Positions 45,200-54,690 are shown, counted from the stretch's first letter. The stretch: 64,000 bases of DNA from Bettongia penicillata ogilbyi (GCA_023548195.1 JAJHZJ010000577.1:922574-986573); one strand, 5' to 3'. The notes: generated from the sequence alone by a model not told the origin. Translations and numbers: made by a program.

Positions 45200-45890
45200 T
45201 TACTTGACTTCTGAGATTCCTGTCCACCCCCACCTAGATCTGCCCAGCTAGTGCTTGGGGTCTGAGATTCAAATGGGCTTTCCGCAGCAGGAGTGGCTGC
45301 TAATCAATGTGAGCTTTAGTTCTGGTGCTGGGGGCGGGGCAGGGCCACCTCCCAGGCTCAGTTCCCTCAGGGGCTTTATGCAGAGACCTTCAGAAATGGA
45401 GCGGGTGGGGCAGGGCCGTCTCCCAAGCTCAGCTCCTTCAGGTGGTTTATGCAGAGATTTTCAGTAATGAAGATCCTGCCTGCTGCTGGGGGAGTCCCGC
45501 GCCTCCGCTGCTTCTGCCTCCGCTGCTTCCTCCCGAGGGTGCCCAAGCCACGGAGACACCCCGCTCCCCTCTCGGTGAGCCCAGGCGTGTCTCTCACTGA
45601 CCTGTAGAGTCTGTTGGCGGAGGGACCTTCCAGGCAGCCAGAGGTTCCGTCCCTGAAGCTTGCTCGGATCAGCTTCTCTGGGGGCCATGGCCAGGGCAGC
45701 GCTGGGGTGGGGTCTGCTTTCTGGGGCATGACGGACCCTGGGGACGGCTCTCCAGGGCTCTCTGGAACGGAAATCTCTTCCACTATGTTTCTGCACCCCC
45801 TGCAGTGATCCAGAACTTCTGGGGAGCTCTTCTTACATTAAATCTATGGGCTGTGGGTTCGGAGCTCGCAAACATGCGTCTTTCTACTCC
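45200..45890 (-). promoter_or_regulatory. CpG-rich L1/HAL1 5' UTR (internal promoter), in DHRSX sense orientation
   Basis: The only strongly GC/CpG-rich stretch in the window, with many CpGs (for example plus strand GTCCCGCGCCTCCGCTGC, CCTCCCGAGGGTGCCC). L1-type 5' UTRs carry an internal pol II promoter, and this copy retains the 5' end. It points along the minus strand, the same direction as DHRSX. Promoter activity is inferred. Confidence 0.6.
45332..45473 (-). repeat. Two tandem 71-bp monomers in the 5' UTR
   Basis: Copy A 45332-45402 and copy B 45403-45473 align in register: GGGCGGGGCAGGGCC / GGGTGGGGCAGGGCC, CTCAGTTCCCTCAGG / CTCAGCTCCTTCAGG, TTTATGCAGAGACCTTCAG / TTTATGCAGAGATTTTCAG. 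Same principle as the promoter monomers of mouse L1. Confidence 0.8.
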
Positions 45891-45908
45891 GCCATCTTGA
45901 CTTCACCC

Positions 45909-45920
45909 TTAAATTTGTTT
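45909..45920. other. 12-bp target-site duplication, right copy
   Basis: TTAAATTTGTTT, identical to 44606-44617. Confidence 0.85.
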
Positions 45921-46139
45921 ATAGAGAGTAAAATTGTTCAATTTTGAGGGGAAGCAAAATGACTGAAAATAGAGACATGTTTGAATCCAGTTTTTTTATC
46001 ACTTTTAGAAAAGGAAGGAATGTAACAAACATAGCATAAGAACAAGTAAATTTAAAACAATAACTTCATAAAGAACACCACTTATGAAGGAAAATATCAA
46101 TTGGAGAAAGGAGTAAAGTGGGGGGGGGGAGGTTGCAAC

Positions 46140-46395
46140 AATGTCTGGATGTTGCTTGTTTTTGAGTTGTTTTCAACCATCTCTGACTCTCCATGACCCC
46201 ATGTGGAGTTTTCTTAGCAAAGAGGCTAGAATCGTATGCTATTTCCTCTTCTCATTTTTAAAGATGAGGATCAGAGGCAAATAGGGTTAAATGACTTGCC
46301 CAGGGTCATAAATGTCTGAGGCTAGATTTGAATTATGGGCCTCCTGAGTCCAGGGTCAGAGCTCTAGGAACTGCCCCACCTAGCTGCCTACTGCC
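46140..46395 (-). mobile_element. Marsupial tRNA-derived SINE, near full length
   Basis: CATCTCTGACTCTCCATGAC CCCATGTGGAGTTTTC, TCGTATGCTATTTCCTCTTC, CAAATAGGGTTAAATGACTT GCCCAGGGTC, TGGGCCTCCTGAGTCCAGGG, ACTGCCCCACCTAGCTGCC. Confidence 0.85.
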
Positions 46396-46399
46396 TGAA

Positions 46400-47110
46400 T
46401 ATTATAAAGTAAAATAAACTGAGAATAAATACTGGAAAGAAATCAGGTCTCCAAACAGAAATGAAAACCTTATGATATTCCAGAGTGGCTAATATATACA
46501 ATGAGAATATTCAAGGAAAATCTGACTTCTTTAAAAATGGAACTTAAAAAATTGATGTAAGAATGAAGATACTAATAGGAAGTTTAACAGCTTGGAAAAT
46601 TCCATGTAAATTCTTAACAAAACTGTCAAAACTATAAAGAATAGAGAAGCTATGACGGAATAAAAAGTGAAAGAGTTGGCAGAACAATTAACTATACAAA
46701 ATCAAAGAACAAAACATTTGGAATACTTGAAAATACTATAAATGAAAGAAAAGGCAGCTAGAGGACAGAGTTGAGAAAGAAAGCCTGAGAATTAATGTTC
46801 TAGCAAAAAAAAAGTCTGAATGACATATTTTAGGAAATCAAAAAAGAAAATGTCCCCAAGATATTTCAGAGGACAGAGAAAAATTGACAGAAAACAAAAG
46901 ATACTAACAATAAGCAATCTTTAATTCAGTTCTCTAAGAAATGTAACCACCAAACTCCTGAAAAAGCAAATCACAAATGAACAAGCATAATTTTAAATCA
47001 GAGAAGTTCTCAAATACAATAAGAAATTAAAGAAAATGAAAATAGATGAATAAAAAAGCTCACAAACCTTGCATAACCCACTGAACAAAACTGAATACAC
47101 CTTTTCATAA
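46400..47110 (+). repeat. A-rich unclassified stretch, possibly very old L1 sequence
   Basis: Strong strand asymmetry (A-rich on plus) and words like GAGAAAGAAAGCCTGAGAAT, CTCCTGAAAAAGCAAATCAC resemble L1 coding strands, but no motif is clear enough to name. Confidence 0.35.
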
Positions 47111-47199
47111 GAAAATATGTTTTAAAATTTGAATGAGATATTCTAGGGATTTCTTAAGAGCAAGGAAAATCTAGTTTAGACCTTGTATATGCAAAATGT

Positions 47200-47580
47200 C
47201 CCCAAGATGCTTAACTAGGATCATCTACCTTGCCTTTAACATGCCAGGCTTTATCTCTATCCAAATTCTCTGTATCTATTTCATTCTATCTATCCAAATT
47301 CTATCCATCTTTCAAGGCCTAGCTCCAGTGCCTGGCAACTCTAGTTGACTCCTCTGAGTTTTCTACTACAATCTATCCCACATAATTAGCGATCAGTTAT
47401 GTCTTTCACTGTTCATTAATGTTTCATGACCATCTCTTCCTCTAATAAATGACTTCAAGCTCTTTGAGGGTAGGACCATGTCCTATACTTTCCTTTCTGT
47501 CTTCCCCAGAGCCCCACATAGCACTGAACATAAAATAATCATTAAATAAATCTTTATTATTTGATTGAATAAATAAAATA
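47200..47580 (+). mobile_element. L2 3'-end relic, long copy
   Basis: CATCTTTCAAGGCCTAGCTC, ACTTCAAGCTCTTTGAGGGT, CTTCCCCAGAGCCCCACATA, GCACTGAACATAAAATAATC ATTAAATAAATC. Confidence 0.7.
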
Positions 47581-47589
47581 AGCCTACTG

Positions 47590-49230
47590 AATTAGTCCTT
47601 GTCTGATCTCTGAGTTTTTGAGCCTTCATCTTAGAGAAATCTCTTCCAGCAACATGCAAAATGCATCCTATTTCCTGGTGTTTCCAGGTTCACTAGCAAA
47701 AAAGTATTGATCTTTGGGGACTCTTGGCTCAGTCTTTGAAGACAGTGTTGATGGAGGCTCAATCCTCATTCAAAATTGGGGACTGCATGAAGAAAACATC
47801 TTTTCTGTGGCCCCAGACTGTCTGTGGCCATAGCTAAGTGTATGTCATTTGTTACAAGGGGTACCAGGCAACATAAACCTATCATGATGCCTAGAAAAGC
47901 ATATTTTATATGTTCAAGTGACTGTGAGCCCATAGTCTTATAACTTCAAAAGAAAGCACCTTAGTGGGGAAAACCTCTTATAGAAACCAATATATTTGCT
48001 AGCTTGTATTTGGGGACTGCCCTCTTATTTGAGGACAGAGTGTGAATCTTTTAGAATTCTGACCTTTGCGATCATCTGCAGGGATAAACTGTGATTCTGA
48101 ACAATGAAAACTTCCATTCAGTATGATTACAACTGCTCTTTATTCTTCTGTTACAAACGTTGTTCTCTTGAGAAAGCCCCTGCTGCCACTGACCTTTAAT
48201 CTGTGTTTCTCTGCACTGAGTAAAAAAGCCACTCAAACTGACCTACAAACTTAACATTTTTGGGAGGATGAGGCTTTCTAGGTTTCAAAGAAAAGAACCA
48301 CATTATGTACCTGTTTGCATTTCAAATAAGTCCAATGCCATGCTAGCAAGACAGCTTTTCAATGTTTGCTGCCATTACTGCCCACAACTAGGAGAGAACA
48401 GAAAGTGTATCATGGGGTCTCTTCAAAGAAAAATCCGTAAGATGCTCAGTAGGTTTCTGATGGATTACAGAACAAACCAAATGCAGCAAATCAGAGTTCT
48501 GTTACTAGACACAAAGGCCATATCATTTTCATTCTTTGGAGGAAGAGTATCTCTCTTAATTGTTCCTTAAACAGTTCTGGTTAGTTATGAAAAGATTTGC
48601 CAACAATCCTGTGAAATAATGTAAGAATTTATTTATTTTATTAAAGGGTTTTTTAAAATTTTAGTATTAACTAAAGCTGAAAACAGGGAATGAGATTTGT
48701 TATGACATTTGGTTCCAGTGTATGATTTTAGCAAGACCTTTATTTCCCAAGGTATTGGATGACAGGGGATTTCACTACTTTTTTTTTAACTGTGTCAAAA
48801 ACAAAATGAAGGATTACTTGTATAACACTTCTTCAGCAACTAGCTGCTATCTTCTCCAGGAACAATATATTGGCTTATGTTTTGTGAAGGGAAAGCAGGT
48901 GCTCTTTGAAATCACTGGTGAGGTGTTAAAAACATGGGGCTTAGGATATTAAATTATGACTTGGTTCACACATTTGCCAAATTTCATAATCAATTAAAGG
49001 GCACCTTTCAAGGATCAAGAAAAAAAGGGAAAATAGGTTTTACCTAAGACCTATACACATCAAGAGAGAATACTATATATATTTAAATCATGAGACTTTG
49101 GACTTCATCCTAGATTTATCACACTTGTTAGATGGCCTTAATTATCATCATACTTCAATGGGATTCTGGAAAGTGGAACTGTCTGAAGTATTCTTAGAGG
49201 CAGGGAAAATATTAAAGAATGCTATAATAT
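47590..49230. other. Intronic DNA, no gene recognised
   Basis: A 100-codon plus-strand frame (48268-48570) and others lack motifs; no repeat named. Confidence 0.4.
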
Positions 49231-49239
49231 GCCCTGGGA

Positions 49240-49345
49240 CTTTCTTCATTCACTCAAACAAATATTTATTTAGTACCTACTATGTGCCAGACACTACTAT
49301 GTCCTGAGGATACAAAAAAATGTAAGTCTTTGCTTTCAAATTGTT
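49240..49345 (-). mobile_element. L2/MIR-type 3' end, reversed
   Basis: TTCATTCACTCAAACAAATA, TTTATTTAGTACCTACTATG TGCCAGACACT. Confidence 0.65.
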
Positions 49346-50104
49346 TATATTATACTGGAGAATACAATATGGACAAAAGTCCATAATAATAACAAATAAA
49401 CAAAATATAAATAAATTTAAATAAAAATAATAATAAAAGCAATATTAGGATGAAGAGAGAAAAGTGAATTTATACAAAATTCTACTATAAGGAGGAGTAA
49501 CTCTCCTATGAACCCTAAGCTTTAATCACCATTTTTTTTCCTTTCGATTCTAAGTAAGTCACAGAGTGGATGCTATATTACTCTAATACCTTCCATATAA
49601 TTATAATGAATAATGATTTCTCATTCTAAATTTTACCATGGCAGCCACTATTATTATTCAGTCAGCTACGTATAGCTAGTAAAATAAAAGTATGATCCTC
49701 AAGGGAAAAATTAGATTCTTAAAAACAATAATTATAGCAATTAATTATATCTTACATTAATATTACATTCTTCATCCCAAGGGATCTTTGAATGTTTTAC
49801 ATGTGCATAGGAATTAGCTCTTTTACCAATGAGTTTCATGGTCTCTAAGGTAAAGTAAAGAAATGAATAAGATGCCAAAGGATTTTAGGGATTAAAAATA
49901 CAATAAATCCGGGTAACTGCAACTATCAGGGACTCAGAAAAGCGGATAATTTATTCATAAATCTCTCTCCAGCCAACTGCTATCACAAAGAAGCAAGGGT
50001 TCATTGTCTTGGGAATCATATTTTGAACTCTGGAGGACTCAATCAGTATGATGTAGGATAATGGTGACTGGAACACAATCGGTGCTTGGTGATCAATCGA
50101 TAAA

Positions 50105-50245
50105 CCAGGAAACCTGAATTTTGTCATAATCTACAACACAATAGCTATGTGATCTTGTACAAATCACTAGCTTCTTTGAACCTTAGTTTCTTCATTTAAA
50201 AATAGAGATTCTAACACTAGTAATTTGGTTAGAAAGCAGTTTATA
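50105..50245 (+). mobile_element. MIR-type SINE relic
   Basis: CAATAGCTATGTGATCTTGT, CTTCTTTGAACCTTAGTTTC, AAAATAGAGATTCTAACACT. Confidence 0.6.
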
Positions 50246-50269
50246 AACCTTTAAATATTATATAAATGT

Positions 50270-50780
50270 CATTTTTTTTTCTAACAAGTGCTTATCTAAT
50301 ATGTAAATAGCATTATAATAGGTACTCAATGGGGGAGGAATGTAAAAGAAATATGACATAATCCTGTCCTCAAGAAGATTACATTACATCAAGAAGATTT
50401 AATTAGGGAGACAAGGATAATATAACCAGATCCCAATTAGTGTAAATAATAAATCCTCTGAAGTATTGCATGTATTTAGATAGTATTATTTGAAATTATA
50501 AATATGTAAATTATTGTGATTTGTTCCAGCCCAGAGGAAATGTGTGAGCAAATTTAAATGAGACTATTTTATAGTATCTATTATTTGTACTAATTGGGAC
50601 CTGGATTTCTATAAAACAAAAGGGAATAATATAAGGCAAGCATAAAACTGAAAATTAAGTGGAATAAGATGCATGAGATTTTGGAGGAAAGGCTGAATTG
50701 ATGTCTCAGAGGAGATTTCTTAGAAGAGATAGGATTTGAGCTGGAATTTGAAGCATGGATAGAATCTACACGAGCAGAAA
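50270..50780 (-). mobile_element. L2-like LINE relic, broken
   Basis: GGTACTCAATGGGGGAGGAA and AATCCTGTCCTCAAGAAGAT at 50319-50400, then AAGAGATAGGATTTGAGCTG GAATTTGAAGCATGG at 50723-50757, in the order of the copy at 35700-36215. Confidence 0.45.
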
Positions 50781-50909
50781 GGAAAAAAGGAGACATTTTA
50801 AATGAAATAAATAAGGGAAAGAGCAGGGGCTCTTTTAATTTCCCTCTAAACAGCATTAAAATAAGACTTCAGGATGATTATGAAGCAGCAGAACCAACAA
50901 AAGGACTTT

Positions 50910-51070
50910 CCAACCAAAGACAATGTGGAAGGCTGGCAAAAAGGGTCAATTTTCCAACCTGAGACAACTTGTAAGATTGGTGAAAAGGGTCAATTTTCCA
51001 ACTCGACACAACTTGGAAGGTTGGCAAAAAGGGTCAATTTTCCAACCCAAGACAACTTGAAAGTTTAGCA
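50910..51070 (+). repeat. 44-bp tandem monomers in the HAL1 5' UTR
   Basis: Copies begin at 50910, 50954, 50998 and 51042 (last one partial), exactly 44 bp apart, each with CCAAC...GACAACTTG...AAGGGTCAATTTT. The period is not a multiple of three, so the 64-codon frame through it (50874-51068) is not a protein repeat. Confidence 0.9.
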
Positions 51071-51817
51071 GGAATGGTTTGTCTTACTGGGGTGAGAATG
51101 GAACACAGTCCAGCACAAGCTGTGCCCAGTAATCCAGTATCAGACCTTACGAGCAAATGAATCAGTGGAGATGGCTTGCAGGAGCTCTCAGGCCACATAT
51201 GGTAAGGGGGTCAGACAACTGGTCAGAAGATTATAAGAGACACTTTGCTGGCACTAGAGGCAGGGCACTGTTGCATTGACCATATCACATTCCAGGTCAC
51301 AGCCCCGAGGTGAGAAGCACTGGCAGAAGCAGGGACCTTGGTCATAGTTCCAGGGTGCAAAGGAGTCCCTGTGGTGACCCACAGACAAGAGCACAGGCCA
51401 GAAGAGCAGTGTGACCACACTTCTCCTTAAAGCTCACCACCCTGAAAGAACTGAAAACTTACAACTCCCCTACTTGGCCCCTCCACAACAGAAACAGAGC
51501 CCAATTTTATGGTAGCTAAAAGTCAAGAAATAGGGTGGAAAAAATAAGCAAACAACAAAAAAGGAAAACAACCACAGAAAGTTACTATGGTTACAGGGAA
51601 GATCGAAATATATATTCAGAAGAAGACAATAATGCAAAAACAGCTACATGCAAAGCCTCAAAGGAAAATGTGAATTGGTCTGAGGCTGAAAAGAATTACT
51701 AGAAGAACTCAAAAAGAATTTTAAAAATCAAATAAGAGGAGTAGAGAAAAATTGGGAAAAAGAAATGAAGAAAATCCTGAAAGAAGAGTCAACAATTTGG
51801 TGAAGGAACACCCACCA

Positions 51818-51839
51818 CAAAAAAAAAAAAAAAAAAAAA
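51818..51839. repeat. Poly(A) run
   Basis: About 21 adenines inside the HAL1 ORF1 relic; a likely source of the local frameshift. Confidence 0.9.
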
Positions 51840-51869
51840 TGAAGATAACCTTAAAGAAGAGAGTAAGCC

Positions 51870-52400
51870 AAATGGCAAAAGAGGCACAAAAGTCTCTATT
51901 GAAGAAAACTCTTTAAAAGGCAAATTTGGCTAAATGGAAAAAGATGTACAAAAATTAACGGAGGAAAATAACTCCTTAAAAAGTAAACCTGGCAAAATAG
52001 AAAAGGAGATACAAAGGCTCACTAAAGAAAATAATTCCTTAAACATTACAATTGGGCAAGTAGAGGCTAATGACTCCAGGAGACATCAAGAAACAATAAA
52101 ACAAAATCAAAAGGGTGAAAAAAAAACAGAAGAAAATGTGAAATAACTCACTGAAAAATAATTGACCAAGAAATAAATCAAGAAGAGATAATTTAAGAAA
52201 TATTGGACTATCTGAAAGCCATGATCAAAAAGAGACCAGATAGACTATTTCAAAAATTTATCAAGGAAAACTGCCTTGAGAGCTTAGAGCCAGAGGACAA
52301 ACAAGAAATGGAAAGAGTCCACCAACCACCTCCTGAAACAGATCCCCATAGGAAAACTCCAAGGAATAATATAGCCAAACTGCAGAGTTCCTAGTTCAAG
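51870..52400 (+). pseudogene. HAL1 ORF1p relic (coiled coil and RRM)
   Basis: 51934-52146 encodes a coiled coil with 21-residue periodicity (EKDVQKLTEENNSLKSKPGK, EKEIQRLTKENNSLNITIGQ). 52203-52394 encodes an RRM part: DYLKAMIKKRPDRLFQKFIK, ENCLESLEPEDKQEMERVHQ, PPPETDPHRKTPRNNIAKLQ. Stops and frameshifts separate the pieces (for example the stop at 52143-52145), and a 203-bp MITE cuts the following QDLAA codons. Not translatable as one protein. Confidence 0.8.
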
Positions 52401-52470
52401 AAGAAAAATATTGTAAACAGCCAGTAAGAAACAATTCAAATATTATGCAGTCATATTCAGAATATCCAAG

Positions 52471-52478
52471 ATTTAGCA
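52471..52478. other. 8-bp target-site duplication, left copy (hAT MITE)
   Basis: ATTTAGCA, identical to 52682-52689; also the HAL1 ORF1 codons for ...DLA. Confidence 0.9.
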
Positions 52479-52681
52479 CGGGCGAGGGGAACCTGTGGCC
52501 TTGAGGCCACATGTGGCCTGCTATGTCTTCAAGTCAGCCCTTTGACTGAATCCAAACTTCAGAGAGCATATTCTCTTAAGAAAAAGGATTTGTTCTGTAA
52601 AACTTGGACTCAGTCAAAAGACCACATGCAGAGATCTAGAAGTTTACATGTGGCCTCAAGACCACAGGCTCCCCATTCTTG
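52479..52681. mobile_element. hAT MITE, 203-bp hairpin
   Basis: Nearly palindromic over its full length. Left arm GAACCTGTGGCCTTGAGGCC and ACATGTGGCCTGC pairs with right arm ACATGTGGCCTCAAGACCAC and AGGCTCCCC. Middle arms GGATTTGTTCTGTAAAACTT and TTTGACTGAATCCAAACTTC pair with each other's complements. Flanked by exact 8-bp duplications. Its ends match those of the longer element at 10510-11505. Confidence 0.9.
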
Positions 52682-52689
52682 ATTTAGCA
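52682..52689. other. 8-bp target-site duplication, right copy (hAT MITE)
   Basis: ATTTAGCA. Confidence 0.9.
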
Positions 52690-52868
52690 GCTTTCATGTA
52701 AGGATCAGAGGACTTGGACTATGATATTTTAGAGGGCAAAAGAGCTAGAATTACAACCAAGAACCACCTACCCAGCAAAACTGAGTATAATCCTTCTGGG
52801 GGAAAAATGGAAATTCAATGAGATAGAGGACTTTCAGCATTGTTGCTAAAAAGACCAATGATGAATAG

Positions 52869-52879
52869 ATAATTTGACT
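52869..52879. other. 11-bp target-site duplication, left copy (L1)
   Basis: ATAATTTGACT, identical to 53689-53699. Confidence 0.85.
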
Positions 52880-53688
52880 ATTTTAAAATTTATATTCAGT
52901 GTTCTGCAATCACTACCATAAAACTTAGATTTCTTTCCCTCCCCCTTCCCTCCCCAAAATGGCACACAATTTTATATAGGTTCCACACATATATTCCTAT
53001 TAAATACATTTTCACCATACTCATGTTGCATAGAAGAATTAAAATGAATGGGAGAAATAATATAACAAACTAAAATGTAATACAAAAGAAAATCATCTAC
53101 TACATTCTGCGATTTAATTCTATAGTTCTTTCTCTGGATGTGGAAGGCATTTTGCCTTAAAAGATCATTGGGAATTTTTTAAGTCCTTGCATTGCAATGA
53201 AGTTTTAAGTCTACCAGAAAAAGTCCTCGCACACTGTGGTTGTTGCTATGTACAAAGTTCTCCTGTTTCTGCTCTTTTCACTCAGCATCAGATCATATAA
53301 GTCCTCATATCAGGCCTCTCTGAAGTCTTCCTGTTCATCATTTCTTACAGCACAATATTATTCCATTACATTCATATACCATAATTTATTCAGCCATTCC
53401 CCAATTGATGGGCATCCCCTTGATTTCCAGTTTTTGGTCATCACAAAGAGTGCTACTATAAATATTTTTGTACAAGTGGGACCCTTTCCTATTTTTATGA
53501 TCTCTTGAGGATACAGTCCTAGATGTCATATTGCTAGGTCAAAGGGTATGCACATTTTTGTAGCCCTTTGGGCATAGTTCCAAATTGCTCTCCAAAATGG
53601 TTGGATCAGCTCACGGCTCCACCAACAATGAATTAGTGTTCTAACTCTCCCACATCTTCTCCAACATTATTGTCTACCTGTTTTGTCA
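52880..53688 (-). mobile_element. 5'-truncated L1 3' end inserted in HAL1
   Basis: Begins with the tail copy, then CTCCCCAAAATGGCACACAA, CATGTTGCATAGAAGAATTA, CACACTGTGGTTGTTGCTAT, GCTCTTTTCACTCAGCATCA, CCCCAATTGATGGGCATCCC, GCTAGGTCAAAGGGTATGCA, CCACCAACAATGAATTAGTG, ending within ORF2. Same subfamily as 12370-12995. The flanking 11-bp duplication proves a single insertion event into the HAL1. Confidence 0.9.
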
Positions 53689-53699
53689 ATAATTTGACT
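53689..53699. other. 11-bp target-site duplication, right copy (L1)
   Basis: ATAATTTGACT. Confidence 0.85.
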
Positions 53700-54225
53700 T
53701 TCAAATACAAGACTCAAGAGAATCATAAAAAGGTAAGCAGAAAAAGGAAATCATAAGGGACTTAACCAATATAAACTGTTTCTATTCCTACATGAGAATA
53801 TGATACTTGTAACTCATAAAAATTTTCTCATTAGGGTGGTTAGAAGGAGTATACAAAGACAGAAGGCATGACAGAGTAAGCTGAATATGATGGGATGATA
53901 CCTAAAAAAATAAAATTACAAAGTGAGAAAGTAGGATGCATTGGGAAAAGGAGGAAGGAAGAGGTAGAATAAGGTAAATTACCTCACATAAAAGAGTACA
54001 GACGATGGGTGGTGGTGGCAGGAAGTGCTTGAACTTTTATTGAAATTGTCTTATAGAGGGAACAACATACACACTCAGTTGGGTATAGAAATCTATCATA
54101 CCCTACAGGAAAGTAGGAAGAATGGAGGACAAAAGAAATGGGAGGCCAATAAATGGAAGGGTGGATTGGGGGAGGCAGAGGTCAAAAGCAAAATACTTTT
54201 GAGGAGGGACATAGTGAAGGTGGGG

Positions 54226-54473
54226 GAAGGGGAGAGAGAGAAAGAGAGAGAGAAAGGGAGAGACAGAGAGAGAGAGACAGAGAAAGAGAGAAAAAGAGAG
54301 AGACAGAGAGAAAGAGAGACAGAGAGAAAGAAAGAGAGGAGAGAAACAGACACAGACACAGAGAGAGACAGAGAAAGAAAGAGGGGGAGAGAGAGAGAAA
54401 GAGAGAGAGAGGGAGGGAGAGAGGGGGGAGGGAGAGAGAGGAGAGAGACAGAGAGAGAGGCAGAGAGAGAGAA
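54226..54473. repeat. Long (GA)n-rich polypurine tract
   Basis: About 250 bp of almost pure purine on the plus strand (GAGAGAGAGAAAGAGAGAGA and variants with CAGA), grown out of the purine-rich HAL1 3' UTR. Arg/Glu-rich frames on plus and Ser/Leu-rich frames on minus are artefacts. Confidence 0.95.
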
Positions 54474-54690
54474 GTCAGGAAGATCTGAGATCAAGTCCTG
54501 CCTTTGACACACACTGGTTCTGTGACCCTGGGCAAGACATCTGGTCTCTCACTGAATCTCTGAAATTTTCTGGGGATTATAATTTGCAAAGCAGATGGTG
54601 ATCCGAACCAGAAAAAAGAACTTGTTCATTAAGAACTCCCCACACCAATGAAATCACCACCCTAAATATTACTTCTAATACATTTAGGTC
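54474..54690 (+). mobile_element. Marsupial SINE (MAR/MIR-like)
   Basis: GTCAGGAAGATCTGAGATCA, TGTGACCCTGGGCAAGACAT, then the tail GAACTCCCCACACCAATGAA ATCACCA. Confidence 0.75.

Larger units (their letters stand above)
44618..45908 (-). mobile_element. L1/HAL1 insertion with complete 5' end but 3'-truncated inside ORF1
   Basis: On the minus strand it starts at the canonical marsupial L1/HAL1 5' end (plus strand TTCTACTCCGCCATCTTGAC at about 45883-45902). It runs through a CpG-rich 5' UTR (45200-45880), then ORF1 from MPRKGKKNKTIESFFEQMQM (45187) through the coiled coil, and stops at V-K-Y-L-M-G followed by a short A run (plus-strand TTTTTT). The rest of ORF1 and the 3' UTR are absent, yet the 12-bp duplications flank exactly this fragment. 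L1 insertions usually lose the 5' end, not the 3' end. Confidence 0.85.
50875..54235 (+). mobile_element. HAL1 (half-L1) element with two nested insertions
   Basis: 5' UTR with 44-bp monomers (50910-51070) and body (51071-51690), then ORF1 (51700-52470 and 52690-52868, interrupted), the ORF1 C-terminal region CTACCCAGCAAAACTGAGTA, then, after the L1 insertion, ACTTTCAAATACAAGACTCA AGAGAATC, AATCATAAGGGACTTAACCA and the purine-rich 3' UTR up to the GA tract. No ORF2 exists between ORF1 and the 3' UTR. The same 3' UTR is found reversed at 20190-21190. The distal 3' end is replaced by GA repeats. Confidence 0.8.

Noticed and set aside
45376..45808. Cluster of overlapping GC-rich frames as a host gene
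   Set aside because: They fall inside the 5' UTR of an L1/HAL1 insertion bounded by target duplications, so a host gene is excluded; kept only as a finding about the element.
50874..51068. Repeat-containing 64-codon frame as a peptide with internal repeats
   Set aside because: The 44-bp period is not divisible by three, so each unit is read in a different frame; it is 5' UTR monomer DNA.
54025..54512. Long Arg/Glu-rich plus-strand frame (160 codons) and Ser/Leu-rich minus-strand frame (138 codons)
   Set aside because: Both are produced by the GA repeat, in which most frames lack stops; the non-repeat parts are HAL1 3' UTR and SINE.
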